From NCBI GenBank assembly GCA_022508445.1, contig JAFLVG010000006.1, positions 48,551 to 112,550 of the forward strand: a stretch of DNA of 64,000 bases, written 5' to 3'. Source of the DNA: Clostridiales bacterium. Its GTDB lineage: Bacteria; Bacillota; Clostridia; Christensenellales; Pumilibacteraceae. This document shows positions 16,958 to 27,545 of the stretch, one piece after another. The notes beneath the pieces were generated by a model. The model searched no databases. It was not told where the DNA came from and saw only the letters and a program-made list of their open reading frames with translations. Both the position numbers and the translations under genes were made by a program. Numbering within the stretch: the first letter of the stretch is position 1; every line of letters begins with the position of its first letter.

Positions 16958-16987
16958 ATTCTATCATATTATATGATGAATTGTCAA
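16958..16987 (-). promoter_or_regulatory. marR promoter with a perfect palindromic operator
   Basis: On the minus strand TTGACA (16982-16987), an 18-base spacer and TAGAAT (16958-16963) preceded by TG. The spacer holds ATCATATTATATGAT (plus-strand 16963-16977), a perfect 15-base palindrome. MarR proteins usually bind such sites, so autoregulation is likely. Confidence 0.65.
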
Positions 16988-17152
16988 TTGATTTCACGGC
17001 ATTTTCATCATTATGCGCGGTGGGTGATTGTAAGCTCATCCGTGTTAATTTTGGGCATTTTCAAATCGCATTTTGCTGTCGCTCGCCATGTTCGACTGTT
17101 AGCAATGTTGACGTTAGACTGCTAAAAAATTCAGATTTTACCTTAATAGTTA

Positions 17153-17181
17153 TTGACAAAACTTCGGGTTTATAGTATTAT
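17153..17181 (+). promoter_or_regulatory. Promoter of the giant surface-protein gene
   Basis: TTGACA, 17-base spacer, TATTAT. The 15 bases at 17172-17186 overlap the -10 and match the marR palindrome at 12 of 15 positions, a possible second MarR site. Confidence 0.7.
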
Positions 17182-17212
17182 ATGGTAGTAATATTGTTTA
17201 TAGAGGTGGTTT

Positions 17213-20200
17213 ATGGCCATTTCGGACGAAGTCATTGAGCTTGCACCGGTCAAAAAAACTAAAAAGACGTTCATCATCATGTTCGTGGCTATGGGCATAT
17301 TGCTTGCGCTTGCCGCCACGTTTTTGGTGATGTATCTTATCAAGCCCAGTGTAGAGGAAGATAAGTCGGTCGTCAAAGGTGTTACCGTATCGAGTACGGA
17401 GCTTTTTACTGTCGTGGAGAACGGCAAGGAAGTCAAGTATGCGTCGATAGGTCACGAGTATACCATTTACGCCAATATAACGGTCGAAAACGGCGCAAGC
17501 CCCAACATTCAATGGGAAGTGTCGCCGCGTGAAGCGCTTAAAGAGGTCGATCGTAACGAGGGCGAGGGTGCATATTTCAAATTCATACCAAACCCGGGAT
17601 TTCACGACCAAGCCGTTACTATCAAGGCGAGATCGCAGTCCAAAGTCGACAAATACGAAACCGTCGAGTTTAAGGTAGTCAACCAAGGCGCCGAGCACAT
17701 CGATATCAGGTACTACTATCCGCAAGGCGAAACAAGCAATCGCGTCAACGTTACGGGCAGCACTATCACGTTGCCGCACTATTCGACGGTCAGCAACAAT
17801 AAGACGTTCATAATGATGTTTGACCAATACGGTAGGCTCGATCCGGCATCGCCTGCGAACAACAAAGTGTACGCTCCCATATCGGTTATCGACGTGGACG
17901 GCGTTATGTCCAATGTAGTCTCCGTAGCGTCGAGCAATAGTGAAGTCGTGGATGCGTACAGTGCAACGCATAACGCGTTCTATTTCCGCGCGAAAAAGCC
18001 GGGCAAAGCTACGATTACGATAACGGCGAATACGCACAACCCCGATTACGACAATTACGAAAAGACGATTGACGTTGTCGTTAAAAGCAACGAGGATCTC
18101 GGCTTCATCGAAGATATATATTTCTTTAATAAAGCGGTTGTCGATGCCGATTTCATAAACAGCATTCTCGATACCACGCGCAATAGCATTGACAGAGATA
18201 AGCTCAACAAGCTTATCGATGCGGACAGCACGCTTGAAATGAATCCGCAAAATATCACGATGCCTGTCGTCGGCAACCGTGTGTCTTATGACAATATATT
18301 CTCGCACATACTCATCGCGCCGTTAGGCATTCAGTGCGAGATAGGCGACAAGACGGTGACGATGAAGAGCGATTGGTACAAGAAGATCGATGTCGTCCCG
18401 TCAAACACGGCAATTCTCGACGTAAATACCGACAATACAACGGGTAACGTAGGGCTGCATTCCAAGGCACTTGCCAACTCGTCGGATAAGAACACCAAAT
18501 GCACATTGACATTTACCGATAAAACGGCAGGAAGCATAAAAGCAAGCCGTAGTGTAAATGTGGATATTGTAGCTCAAACATCCGGAATAGAAATAACCGC
18601 AACCGTCGGCGAAGGCACATCTGCTAAGTCGTATGAGGACGGCGAGGCCATAGCGCTGGGATCCAACGGCACCGCAAATCTCACCGTTACATACGCTTTG
18701 AAAATGCCGGGAAATACCGACGTGGATAAGTTGTTCGACAATGGTTTTGTCACCACGAAATACAAGCTCGGCTTTAATCCGCAAGAGCTCGATGTAGTGG
18801 CCGCAAGTGCGTCCTCTGTCAAGCTTGAAAACGGCGTCGTCCTAGACCTTAAAGCTATGACGTTTACACGCAAAGGCGCGGAAACGTCGTCGATTGTCGA
18901 TTTTGTCGGAACTACTAATTTCAAAGTGACCGTCAAAGCACAGCAGAGCGGCAACTATACTCTTAAATATACGAAAATCGGAACGTCGATTTCGGGCGAC
19001 GAGAGTGATGACGGAATTGACAGTCTTAACCGCACGATAGAAAAGACGGTTACGTTTACCGTAACTCAAAAAGCCAAAAAAGCGTTCTTTATCGGAGATG
19101 AAGACGCTAAGGCATTGGTTACGCGCAACGGCGCTCTTGCGGGCAAATTCGTCAACACCTCCGGTGAGAGACGCGATACCGCAAACGCTTACATTCAAAA
19201 TCAAAAGAGCGGTACAACGTTCGACTCCGATAAATTGTTCGATATCGAAGACTTGGTCGATACCGACGTAAACAGAAGCGAGTGCACCGTTTCGTGGAGA
19301 GCGCCGGAGCATGACGAAAATGTGTTAAGCATCGGCAAAAACGGTACAATAACGTTTGCCGGTCGTGCTTCAAGCGACAAAGCACTCGTATTGAAGATAG
19401 ATGTTTATGATATAGAGCATAATCTTATACAAACGCTCACATTGGACGTGTACTTGATTGATGCTGTTGATTCGTTTGTAGAAATAGACGATATGGAGAC
19501 AGTGTTCAACAAAAATCTCACAGTCGACGCGAGCAAGGATATTTATCCGTACATACAGTTCAACCGTTCGCTCATCAAAATAACTCGCAAACTCATCACC
19601 GTCGGCGAGAATTACAGACCTGCAAACGTCAAGCTGTATTTCGGCGACGAAGAGCTTACCCCGAATTCCGTCGGCAACGGCATTTATTCCTTCTCTCATG
19701 AAGGGCAGTTGCTTTACGAATTCGACATGTCGGGCACTACGTGTGCGCTCACCGCAAAAGTCGATATTTATAATTACAGCTTGGTACACAATGCCGATTT
19801 CGGCAACGTGCGTCTTGTATTCTTGCTTTCGGACGACGAGTATTATGTCGGCGCATTGCCTTACGGCACGCTCAAATGCAAATTTATCCGTCAGGCCGAC
19901 GGCGTAGCGTTGTTTACCGACAGCAGATACTCGGAAGCTATCGGGAAGAACGAAGAGCAAAGCGAGTTTGTCGGCACTATCGATCAAGGCGCAGAAGTCA
20001 AAATATACGTTTCGTCAACAGTCAATGTCGAAAGCAGCGAACAGCCGATAGTTGTTCGCACCAAGGGCGAGATTGCGCCTGTCGAGAATGCGTTTATCGT
20101 CCTCAAAAGCGAGTATAACTTCCCCGAATTGAGCGTCAGCGACGCGAAAGACGTCGAGATTAGTGACGGCACGCCTTATTACAGGCTTTCGTTCAAAGCG

Positions 20201-23200
20201 CCTACCGTCGGCGATTCGGGCAAGGAACTGTTGACGTTTGCCGTGCGCACAAGCACGCGCTCGGTTGAATCGAGCTATCGTTTGACCGTTCTGCACCAGG
20301 CGCGCGCAATTTCCGCAATCGAGCTTTACGGCGACAGCGATTACTCTACGCCGCTTGTCAGCACCGATCCGTTCACGTTCGGCGAGTACATCAGCAACAA
20401 ATCTGATCTCGATAGATTCGAACGCAATCTGTACGTCAAAGTCAAGTACGTCACATATGAGCCGGGCTTAATGTATTACGAGAGCGCGATTTTGACGTTG
20501 CCTTCGTATTTAACCGCAAGCGGTGATAATATTACGAAGGACGCCGACAGCGCGGATAAATACATATTGACTCCGTCCGGCAGTGCCGATTCGGTAGGCG
20601 AAGAAGGTGCGAAATTTGTTTGCAAACTCACTCTTGCAAAAGATGCCGCAGAGCATTCGTCCGATACGCTCGCTGTGGCGCAGGCGAACAGCGTGGCAGG
20701 TAGCGATAAGATAGAAGTCAGACAGAGCGTTGCAGTCGGAGCTGGACTTGCCGGCATCAAGGTCACATATGATGACGGACAGGAAAAGACATGCACTCTT
20801 ACGACAGCCGCCGCCACAACGATAAACTATACGTTCACGCTCAAAAATCTTAGCGATAAAAAGCAGCTTGTATTGGCGCTTGCGTTTGACAGCTTGGCTA
20901 CCGACTATCCGAATCTTCATTTCGACAATTCGGCGGCTAATTTCGGAGTCAGCTATCCGAGTGACGTAGACGGGCTTACTGTGCTGTCGAGCATCAACGC
21001 CCGGCAATCGCCGTCGCTCACTATTGCGATTGCGGATACGGTAAAATTGATGAACAATTATCAATTTACCGTCACGTTTAAAGATACTTCTTACAAAACG
21101 ACGACAAACAATGAGTTTACAATAGTAATCAATATTAACGTCGAAGTCGACATCTACGCGCTCGCTTTCGGTGATAGCGGCAACGAGTACAAAATCACCA
21201 CCACGGGCGCAAATGAGGGCGAAGTCGGCGAAAAAGAACTGCCGATAAACGTTGTGTACAACGAAGAAAATTATCAGCCCACCGCAAAGCTCATCGCAGA
21301 TACTAATGTATTGAGCATCGTCAGAAAGACGGCGGAAAGTATTTACACCGAATACAACAATGGCGATATCTATATCAAAAAGAGCGGAGCTACCTATAAG
21401 CTCGTCATCAAGAACAGTGTAAGAGGCGGCGAAGACTACCGCAACTTATACGTCAAGCTCAGTTACGGAGATTTAACTGCGCAGTACCGTCAAATCGTAA
21501 TCGAAACCGACTCGCACAGAATCGAGTTCGCACAAGATAACGACGTCGAGCTTGAACAATCGGCAGGCGTATATACGGCAACCGTCACAGTCGGCGAGCA
21601 AAATGAATTCAAGATTGCAGCTGTCGTCAAGAATGAAGGCTCGGGCAAAATAGTAGACGGCAAGACGATAAGTTATTTGTTCTTTAACGACGATACGTTT
21701 ACAACCGAAAAAGGACAGAGCGACGGCGTAACGGTAAGCAACAGCGGCGTAATAACAATCAATCCGACAGCCGCTACCGGAGTTATCTACTACGGCATGC
21801 GTTACACGGACGTGGGCGGAACGGGCAAAACCGAAACCATCAAGGTCAAGCTCACTTACCGCGTCGCGGTGACCGGCGTCAAGCTTTCCGGCCTTGACAG
21901 CAATACCTATAACGAATCGAGCAAGAAGATCACGCTATATGTTTCATACGGCAAGGCTACAACGCTCGATCTTACGAACTACATCACCGCCGAGAATGAA
22001 CACGCTGTTTCTTTCGGCAATCTCATTGAAAAAACGGTTACGCTTAAAACATCGACCGACGCAAGCAAGCTCGGTGTTTCGAGCTTAACGCTCACTCCGC
22101 TTGCGGCAACGGGTGCGGACGGCGTTGCGATTATCGTGACAGCACGCTACGGCAGTACGGAGAAATCCGATACATTCTATGTAGTTATAGTGGAAATCGG
22201 CGCGCTCAGCTTTGCGGACGGCAAAAACTCCGGGAAGATCAATATTGTCGATAACGGAACTGCAACTGTATCGCCGACCTATTCCGAATATGTCGGTCTT
22301 GTTGCTACCTATACTCTCGAAGCCGACAAGAGCGGCTTGACAATCGTGGGCGATAAAGACAAGACCGTCAGTGTCACAACACGTGCGACTACAAGTGTGG
22401 GCGTTTACGTACTGACCGCAAAGGTAACGTATACGCTTGCTTTGGGATCGAGCTTGACGCTTGCGGAGTCTATCGTAAAGACCGCAACATTTACGCTCAC
22501 GGTAGAAGTATTGTACACCCCCGAGTTCACGTTCACATGTGACGGCAACGAGATTAACGAGTATGACAATACCGATACTACAAAGCATGCGGTCAAAACC
22601 GATAAGCCTTATCAAATCGTTATCGGCAACGCTACGCACGGTGATTCTTCCGCAAGCTACCGACTTACAGAAAACGGCATTATCAAATCGGCAGTCTTCT
22701 CGGGCGACACTGCGACAGTGACGCTCAACGAAAGCGCGAGCGGCGAGTTCAAAGTCAAAGTCATCGCGACAGTTTACGGCCAAGAGTTTTCGAGCGAGCA
22801 CACGTACTATTTCATGTACGGCACGGATGCGACCGCGGCTCTTTCGGTATCGTCGGACGGTTCGCAGTATGACAATATCGAAAAGAACACGCAAACCTAT
22901 GCAATCGACTTCACAGAAACGCCTAAAAAATTCAAGTACGAAATAAGCGGCATAGACACCGCAAACGTACCCAAAGCGAACGTAAATATCGTAGTCAACG
23001 GCGATGTCGAAGTTTCGGAAGTTCAAGGCGGAACAGGCTCGTACTACGTGATTATCACCGCCAAAAAACCGACGACGCTGTTTGTCGGCGGCTCGGTCAA
23101 GGTGGGCAACATCACGATTTACACCGAACAGTTCAGTTTAAGTCTTACTGCGACTACGCCAACGTTCGGGCTTACAGTCGATAATACTACTATCGCCACA

Positions 23201-26200
23201 GGCGGAAGCAAGATAGGCGATGCCGAGGCTAATTCGGCGTTTAATATCACTCAAAGCGAGGGCGGCTTCATCAACTCCTACACCGTAACTTACACGGCGG
23301 TGAGAGGCGGTGAGTACGTCGATATCGCTCACACAAGCGGACAGACAAACGCCGTTGTTACCGCAAAGAACAGCATCACGTCCGATAAGACGGTCATAAT
23401 CCGCGCTACCGTAACCGTTAACAACGGTGTTTATAACGACGACGAGTACATATTCGACAAAGAACTTACCGTCAAGGGATACGCCGTTCCTACGATTGAC
23501 TTCCATGAGTCCTCGATAGAGCTTGCCGTCGGAGGCAGCAAGAAGTTTACTTCCTCAGACTATGCGATAACCGACGGATATAATGCCCAAGTCGATGTTG
23601 AGTTCGAAGTAGTAAGCGCAGGACTTACGCTCGCAAGCGGCACCGATTACACGTTCGAAAACAACACTCTTACAATCCTTGCAACCGACAAAACGAAAGC
23701 CGGCGGCAAGATTACAGTCAAGGCTGTTGCAACGGTCAAGAGCGCTTTGCACAAGGACACGACGGCGGAAGCGACTATCGACGTTGTCATCACTCCGCAG
23801 ACGAAAGCTGTGGCAGGCGCGTACATTTCGAACGCCGTAGGCACATACGATATCAGCTCTGCGATTACGCTGTACACGGCGACCGGCACAGGCTTTGTAA
23901 CCGAAACGGATGCGAAAAACATTACGATAGAGTCCGTCGAGCTTAAAGATCCGTCCGACAAAGCTATTGCCGAGATAAGTGGAAAATATCTCACGCTCAC
24001 AAGCAACGTGACGGAGAGCGGCAAGACAATAGCGCTCGAAGTTACAGTACTCATCCGTTCCGGCGCATATCAAGGCAAAACGATAAAAGGCGAAACCTCG
24101 GTTGCCGTCAGACTCCCCGAAGTTACCGCGCAATCGGTAGCGTGGAGCAACGGCGCGTATTCGCAATTATCGATCGGCAAAGACATGTTCACGATCGAAG
24201 AACTCACGGACGAGATTACCGTAACATCGATAGACGTTGCAACGGTAAGCGAAAGCTATGCCGATTTGATTGTGGTAAACAACAATAACACGGCTACGCC
24301 CAAGATATTGGTTGATAAAACGGCAAACCTTTCGGTTGGAGATGACGGCTTGCCGCGCAGCGATATCAATCTTGCCTACACTGTCACGCTTTCCAACGGA
24401 CATAAGTATTACGGCACGTCGGCACTTACGATTGAGGCCGTGCGCGTGGACGTCGACGTGGTTGTCGAAGGGAATACCGTAACAAGCGGCATAACAAGAA
24501 AATCCGGCGACTCGTTCATCGCGAGCTTCGCTACACGCGTCAATAGCGCTGAGCAAGCGTCCGATACCTTCGCGGTTAAGGTCAATTCTGTCACGATCAC
24601 CGAAAGCGGCAGTGCGGAGAGCGACGCTTTGTCGGCATTGCAAGGCGACAGCAATATTATGTTCATCGCTTCCGACGTTAGTAGCGAAAAGACGCTTAAC
24701 GTCACGGTGTCGGTATCGGTTGGCGGTCAAACGGCGTCAGTCGTGTTTACCGTAACGATAAAAGCAGTCGAAACGTCCGCAGCTTATGCTGTCGAAGGTG
24801 CTACCGAATTTGTAGACATCGCGGTAGGCGAAACCAAAGAGGTTTCGTCCAAGTGGAAGGCCAACTCAACTACGCAATACAAGTACGGTTATTCGGTGAC
24901 CGTTACCGCGCCCGATACGCTTTCCGATTATTTCGAGTCGTTCGCTCTCCATACAATTGAAAGCGGAAACGCAATCGCTACCGCAACACTCGGTGCGGCA
25001 AGCGAAGATTTGTACTTCGAAACATCGAACAACAGACAGCATACGCACAACAGTATTGTAAATGAGTTCTATTTGAAGTTTAAGCTCAATACTGAAAGTG
25101 CGCTCGAACGCTTCGACGTTATCGTCGATTACAGAGTTTACAGCGGCAGACAGTCGTACAGCGGTGTGCAAACCGTGACGGTCAAGTACACATTCAGAGT
25201 TGTCGGCAAAGTAACGGTTATGTTAGAGGCCAACGGCGGATCTCTGCCCGAAGAATCCGACTCGATTGAAGTCGATTATAAGGGAGAGTATAAAGGACTT
25301 CCCACGCCTACGCGAGGCGGTTACGAATTCGACGGTTGGTACTTGACTGCCGCGCTCGCTGCGGAAGGTAAGATTATTTACGTAGAGAGCGGACCGGATA
25401 ACACGAAAGTTACCAAAGCGTACACGCACACCGTCTATGCCAAATGGAATGCAAGACATTACACCATAGAGCTCAACAATAATGCAGGAGACGAATCTGT
25501 GGAGGGCGGTGTAAAGTCGATTTCCGTGACATTCGGTGAGACATACTCCGGCTTGCCCACGTCGCTTACGAGAGAAGGATATACCTTCGACGGTTGGTAC
25601 ACAGGCATGAACGATGGTGTAAAAGTGAGCAACGGCGACAGACTCGTTTCCGAGCCGGTGCCCACCGTACTTTACGCGCATTGGACAAAGCTCATGTACA
25701 CGGTCACTATCAAGGCCGACGGCGGCAGTTTCGGAGGTGCGGATACGCTCGAATTTACCGTCGAATACGGCAAAGTGTTCAATATGGCGGCAATCGTTAT
25801 ACCCACCCAAGAGAACAAGAAGTTTGAAAAGTGGGTGTTCGAAGTTGGCGGAAGCGGCGACGTAGGATCTTCTTTCACAGTCAAAGGCAACACGACAATC
25901 AAGGCCATGTGGAAGGATATCGAGTTCACCGTAACGCTAGACAAAAATGCGGGAGAAGATACGGTAGTTGGCATACCGCAGTTGCCATTGACCGTAGGTG
26001 CAACGTACAGCAATTTGCCCACGTCGCTCACACGAGAAGGCTATACGTTTGACGGTTGGTACACCGGCAAAAACGACGGCGTAAAAGTGAACAACGGCGA
26101 CAAGGTAGTGTCCGAGTCGGCTACCATCACGCTGTATGCACACTGGACGAAGCAAGTTTACACTGTGACAATCGACGCTAACGGCGGAACTATCGCAGGT

Positions 26201-26851
26201 GCGACTACTCTTCAATTTAAAGCCGAATACGGCGAAACGTTCACTGCTCATGAAAATCTTATACCCACCCAAGAGAACAAGAAGTTCGAAAAGTGGGTGT
26301 TCGAGGTTGGCGGAAGCGGCGACGTCGTATCTTCTTTCACAGTCAAAGGCAACACGACAATCAAGGCTACTTGGAAAGATATTGAGTACACCGTAACGCT
26401 CGACAAGAATGCGGGAGAAGATATTGTAAACGGAATAGGTGAATCGTCACTGACCGTCGGTGCAACATATAGCAATTTGCCCACGTCGCTCACGAGAACA
26501 GGCTATACGTTTGTCGGTTGGTACACGGGCGAAAGTGACGGCGTAGAAGTGAACAACGGCGACAAGGTAGTGTCAGAGTCGACTACCATCACGCTGTACG
26601 CGCGCTGGACGAAGAATATGTACACAATCACCATAAAGGCCGACGGCGGCACTTTCGGCGATACCGACACGCTCGTATTTACCGTCGAATACGGTAAAAC
26701 GTTCAATATGTCGGTTATCGTTGTACCCACACAAGACGGGCAAACGTTCGTTAAGTGGGTGTTCGACTCCGAAACCGGCGGCGATGTCGGAGCTTCGTTC
26801 ACAGTCGAAGGCGACGTTACTATCAAAGCTACGTGGACGGAAGCCGATTAA
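17213..26851 (+). CDS. Giant membrane-anchored Ig-like/InlB-repeat surface protein
   Basis: 3212 residues. The N-terminus has a short charged cytoplasmic part ('KKTKK'), then one membrane segment at about 21-43 that lacks a clear cleavage site, so the protein is probably held by this signal anchor with the rest outside. Residues about 60-2650 are Thr/Val/Ser/Ala-rich and beta-type, made of many loosely related Ig-like (BIG2/invasin-type) units. Residues about 2660-3212 are Listeria-Bacteroides (InlB B) repeats with 'GYTFDGWYTG' and 'TLYAHWTK'; three are 154-residue, nearly identical copies. No LPXTG sortase signal and no S-layer homology domain are seen. Ribosome site AGAGGTGG. Adhesion or biofilm stalk function is inferred. 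Confidence 0.88.
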   Translation: MAISDEVIELAPVKKTKKTFIIMFVAMGILLALAATFLVMYLIKPSVEEDKSVVKGVTVSSTELFTVVENGKEVKYASIGHEYTIYANITVENGASPNIQWEVSPREALKEVDRNEGEGAYFKFIPNPGFHDQAVTIKARSQSKVDKYETVEFKVVNQGAEHIDIRYYYPQGETSNRVNVTGSTITLPHYSTVSNNKTFIMMFDQYGRLDPASPANNKVYAPISVIDVDGVMSNVVSVASSNSEVVDAYSATHNAFYFRAKKPGKATITITANTHNPDYDNYEKTIDVVVKSNEDLGFIEDIYFFNKAVVDADFINSILDTTRNSIDRDKLNKLIDADSTLEMNPQNITMPVVGNRVSYDNIFSHILIAPLGIQCEIGDKTVTMKSDWYKKIDVVPSNTAILDVNTDNTTGNVGLHSKALANSSDKNTKCTLTFTDKTAGSIKASRSVNVDIVAQTSGIEITATVGEGTSAKSYEDGEAIALGSNGTANLTVTYALKMPGNTDVDKLFDNGFVTTKYKLGFNPQELDVVAASASSVKLENGVVLDLKAMTFTRKGAETSSIVDFVGTTNFKVTVKAQQSGNYTLKYTKIGTSISGDESDDGIDSLNRTIEKTVTFTVTQKAKKAFFIGDEDAKALVTRNGALAGKFVNTSGERRDTANAYIQNQKSGTTFDSDKLFDIEDLVDTDVNRSECTVSWRAPEHDENVLSIGKNGTITFAGRASSDKALVLKIDVYDIEHNLIQTLTLDVYLIDAVDSFVEIDDMETVFNKNLTVDASKDIYPYIQFNRSLIKITRKLITVGENYRPANVKLYFGDEELTPNSVGNGIYSFSHEGQLLYEFDMSGTTCALTAKVDIYNYSLVHNADFGNVRLVFLLSDDEYYVGALPYGTLKCKFIRQADGVALFTDSRYSEAIGKNEEQSEFVGTIDQGAEVKIYVSSTVNVESSEQPIVVRTKGEIAPVENAFIVLKSEYNFPELSVSDAKDVEISDGTPYYRLSFKAPTVGDSGKELLTFAVRTSTRSVESSYRLTVLHQARAISAIELYGDSDYSTPLVSTDPFTFGEYISNKSDLDRFERNLYVKVKYVTYEPGLMYYESAILTLPSYLTASGDNITKDADSADKYILTPSGSADSVGEEGAKFVCKLTLAKDAAEHSSDTLAVAQANSVAGSDKIEVRQSVAVGAGLAGIKVTYDDGQEKTCTLTTAAATTINYTFTLKNLSDKKQLVLALAFDSLATDYPNLHFDNSAANFGVSYPSDVDGLTVLSSINARQSPSLTIAIADTVKLMNNYQFTVTFKDTSYKTTTNNEFTIVININVEVDIYALAFGDSGNEYKITTTGANEGEVGEKELPINVVYNEENYQPTAKLIADTNVLSIVRKTAESIYTEYNNGDIYIKKSGATYKLVIKNSVRGGEDYRNLYVKLSYGDLTAQYRQIVIETDSHRIEFAQDNDVELEQSAGVYTATVTVGEQNEFKIAAVVKNEGSGKIVDGKTISYLFFNDDTFTTEKGQSDGVTVSNSGVITINPTAATGVIYYGMRYTDVGGTGKTETIKVKLTYRVAVTGVKLSGLDSNTYNESSKKITLYVSYGKATTLDLTNYITAENEHAVSFGNLIEKTVTLKTSTDASKLGVSSLTLTPLAATGADGVAIIVTARYGSTEKSDTFYVVIVEIGALSFADGKNSGKINIVDNGTATVSPTYSEYVGLVATYTLEADKSGLTIVGDKDKTVSVTTRATTSVGVYVLTAKVTYTLALGSSLTLAESIVKTATFTLTVEVLYTPEFTFTCDGNEINEYDNTDTTKHAVKTDKPYQIVIGNATHGDSSASYRLTENGIIKSAVFSGDTATVTLNESASGEFKVKVIATVYGQEFSSEHTYYFMYGTDATAALSVSSDGSQYDNIEKNTQTYAIDFTETPKKFKYEISGIDTANVPKANVNIVVNGDVEVSEVQGGTGSYYVIITAKKPTTLFVGGSVKVGNITIYTEQFSLSLTATTPTFGLTVDNTTIATGGSKIGDAEANSAFNITQSEGGFINSYTVTYTAVRGGEYVDIAHTSGQTNAVVTAKNSITSDKTVIIRATVTVNNGVYNDDEYIFDKELTVKGYAVPTIDFHESSIELAVGGSKKFTSSDYAITDGYNAQVDVEFEVVSAGLTLASGTDYTFENNTLTILATDKTKAGGKITVKAVATVKSALHKDTTAEATIDVVITPQTKAVAGAYISNAVGTYDISSAITLYTATGTGFVTETDAKNITIESVELKDPSDKAIAEISGKYLTLTSNVTESGKTIALEVTVLIRSGAYQGKTIKGETSVAVRLPEVTAQSVAWSNGAYSQLSIGKDMFTIEELTDEITVTSIDVATVSESYADLIVVNNNNTATPKILVDKTANLSVGDDGLPRSDINLAYTVTLSNGHKYYGTSALTIEAVRVDVDVVVEGNTVTSGITRKSGDSFIASFATRVNSAEQASDTFAVKVNSVTITESGSAESDALSALQGDSNIMFIASDVSSEKTLNVTVSVSVGGQTASVVFTVTIKAVETSAAYAVEGATEFVDIAVGETKEVSSKWKANSTTQYKYGYSVTVTAPDTLSDYFESFALHTIESGNAIATATLGAASEDLYFETSNNRQHTHNSIVNEFYLKFKLNTESALERFDVIVDYRVYSGRQSYSGVQTVTVKYTFRVVGKVTVMLEANGGSLPEESDSIEVDYKGEYKGLPTPTRGGYEFDGWYLTAALAAEGKIIYVESGPDNTKVTKAYTHTVYAKWNARHYTIELNNNAGDESVEGGVKSISVTFGETYSGLPTSLTREGYTFDGWYTGMNDGVKVSNGDRLVSEPVPTVLYAHWTKLMYTVTIKADGGSFGGADTLEFTVEYGKVFNMAAIVIPTQENKKFEKWVFEVGGSGDVGSSFTVKGNTTIKAMWKDIEFTVTLDKNAGEDTVVGIPQLPLTVGATYSNLPTSLTREGYTFDGWYTGKNDGVKVNNGDKVVSESATITLYAHWTKQVYTVTIDANGGTIAGATTLQFKAEYGETFTAHENLIPTQENKKFEKWVFEVGGSGDVVSSFTVKGNTTIKATWKDIEYTVTLDKNAGEDIVNGIGESSLTVGATYSNLPTSLTRTGYTFVGWYTGESDGVEVNNGDKVVSESTTITLYARWTKNMYTITIKADGGTFGDTDTLVFTVEYGKTFNMSVIVVPTQDGQTFVKWVFDSETGGDVGASFTVEGDVTIKATWTEAD
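25466..26851 (+). repeat. Three tandem 462-bp coding repeats
   Basis: Two anchor strings recur at a spacing of exactly 462 bases: GGTTGGTAC at 25592, 26054 and 26516, and ACCCAC at 25801, 26263 and 26725. Each unit codes for 154 residues made of two different InlB-type subunits. Long stretches of copies 1 and 2 are almost identical at DNA level, so copy number can change by recombination. An incomplete older copy lies at about 25210-25465. Confidence 0.9.
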
Positions 26852-26928
26852 AGTACAACATAACGTGGCACAGCCGAAAGCGAAGACTAAAATCAGTCGA
26901 TAAAAAAATCAACAGAGGAATCACTATT

Positions 26929-27471
26929 ATGGGAAAAGTTTACACGGTAGATATTTGCGGCAGAAAGGAAGACCTGCCTGTGCTTCCGTTGCCGGCCGGA
27001 ATTAACATCGCGTTTTTCAATCTGCACGGCGATGTCGAGCTTACCGAGTATTGCGCGAAAAAGCTCGCAGAGCGCATTCAAAAATACTCGCCCGAAGTGC
27101 TAATCACTGCCGAAAGCAAGGGTTTACAGCTCACGCATTGTGTTGCGCGCGAAATGGGACACAAGCACTACGCGGTTGTGCGCAAGAGCAAAAAGCTGTA
27201 TATGCAAGACGGAATCGAAATCCAAGCCAAAACAATAACCACGGGCGAAGTGCAAAAGCTGTATCTTTCGGCGCATGACGTGGAGCTTATTGAAGGTAAG
27301 AAAGTCGCTATTGTCGACGACGTCATCAGCACGGGTGCGGCCAACGCCGCGCTCGAAGCGCTTGTAACGGCGGCAGGCGGCACGGTGGTTTGCCGTGCGT
27401 TCGTGCTTGCCGAGGGCGACGCAAAAGATAAAGAGGGAATAGAATACCTTGCGGCTATTCCACTGCTGTAA
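26929..27471 (+). CDS. Adenine phosphoribosyltransferase-like PRTase
   Basis: 180 residues from the ATG at 26929 (AGAGGAATC upstream); the open frame continues back into the giant gene but that part is shadow. Type I phosphoribosyltransferase fold with the PRPP loop 'KVAIVDDVISTGAA' and 'VLITAESKGLQLTH'. It would join a purine base to PRPP to give a nucleotide in the cytoplasm. Overall pattern is closest to adenine PRTases, but the base specificity cannot be settled by eye; xanthine/guanine or a regulatory PurR-like role are alternatives. It sits 78 bases after the giant gene and ends at a terminator. Confidence 0.8.
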   Translation: MGKVYTVDICGRKEDLPVLPLPAGINIAFFNLHGDVELTEYCAKKLAERIQKYSPEVLITAESKGLQLTHCVAREMGHKHYAVVRKSKKLYMQDGIEIQAKTITTGEVQKLYLSAHDVELIEGKKVAIVDDVISTGAANAALEALVTAAGGTVVCRAFVLAEGDAKDKEGIEYLAAIPLL

Positions 27472-27501
27472 ACGAGTTTTTAAAAATTATTCAAAACAAA
27501 A

Positions 27502-27531
27502 CAGCCCGACGTATAATTTCGGGCTGTTTTT
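27502..27531 (+). terminator. Terminator after the phosphoribosyltransferase gene
   Basis: CAGCCCGA / TCGGGCTG stem with a 9-base loop and T5. Confidence 0.9.
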
Positions 27532-27545
27532 CATTGAAAAAAAAA

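Noticed and set aside
25200..26851. Regular repeats considered as a CRISPR array
   Set aside because: The period is 462 bases, in frame, and codes for InlB-type protein repeats; no 25-40-base repeats with unique spacers are seen.
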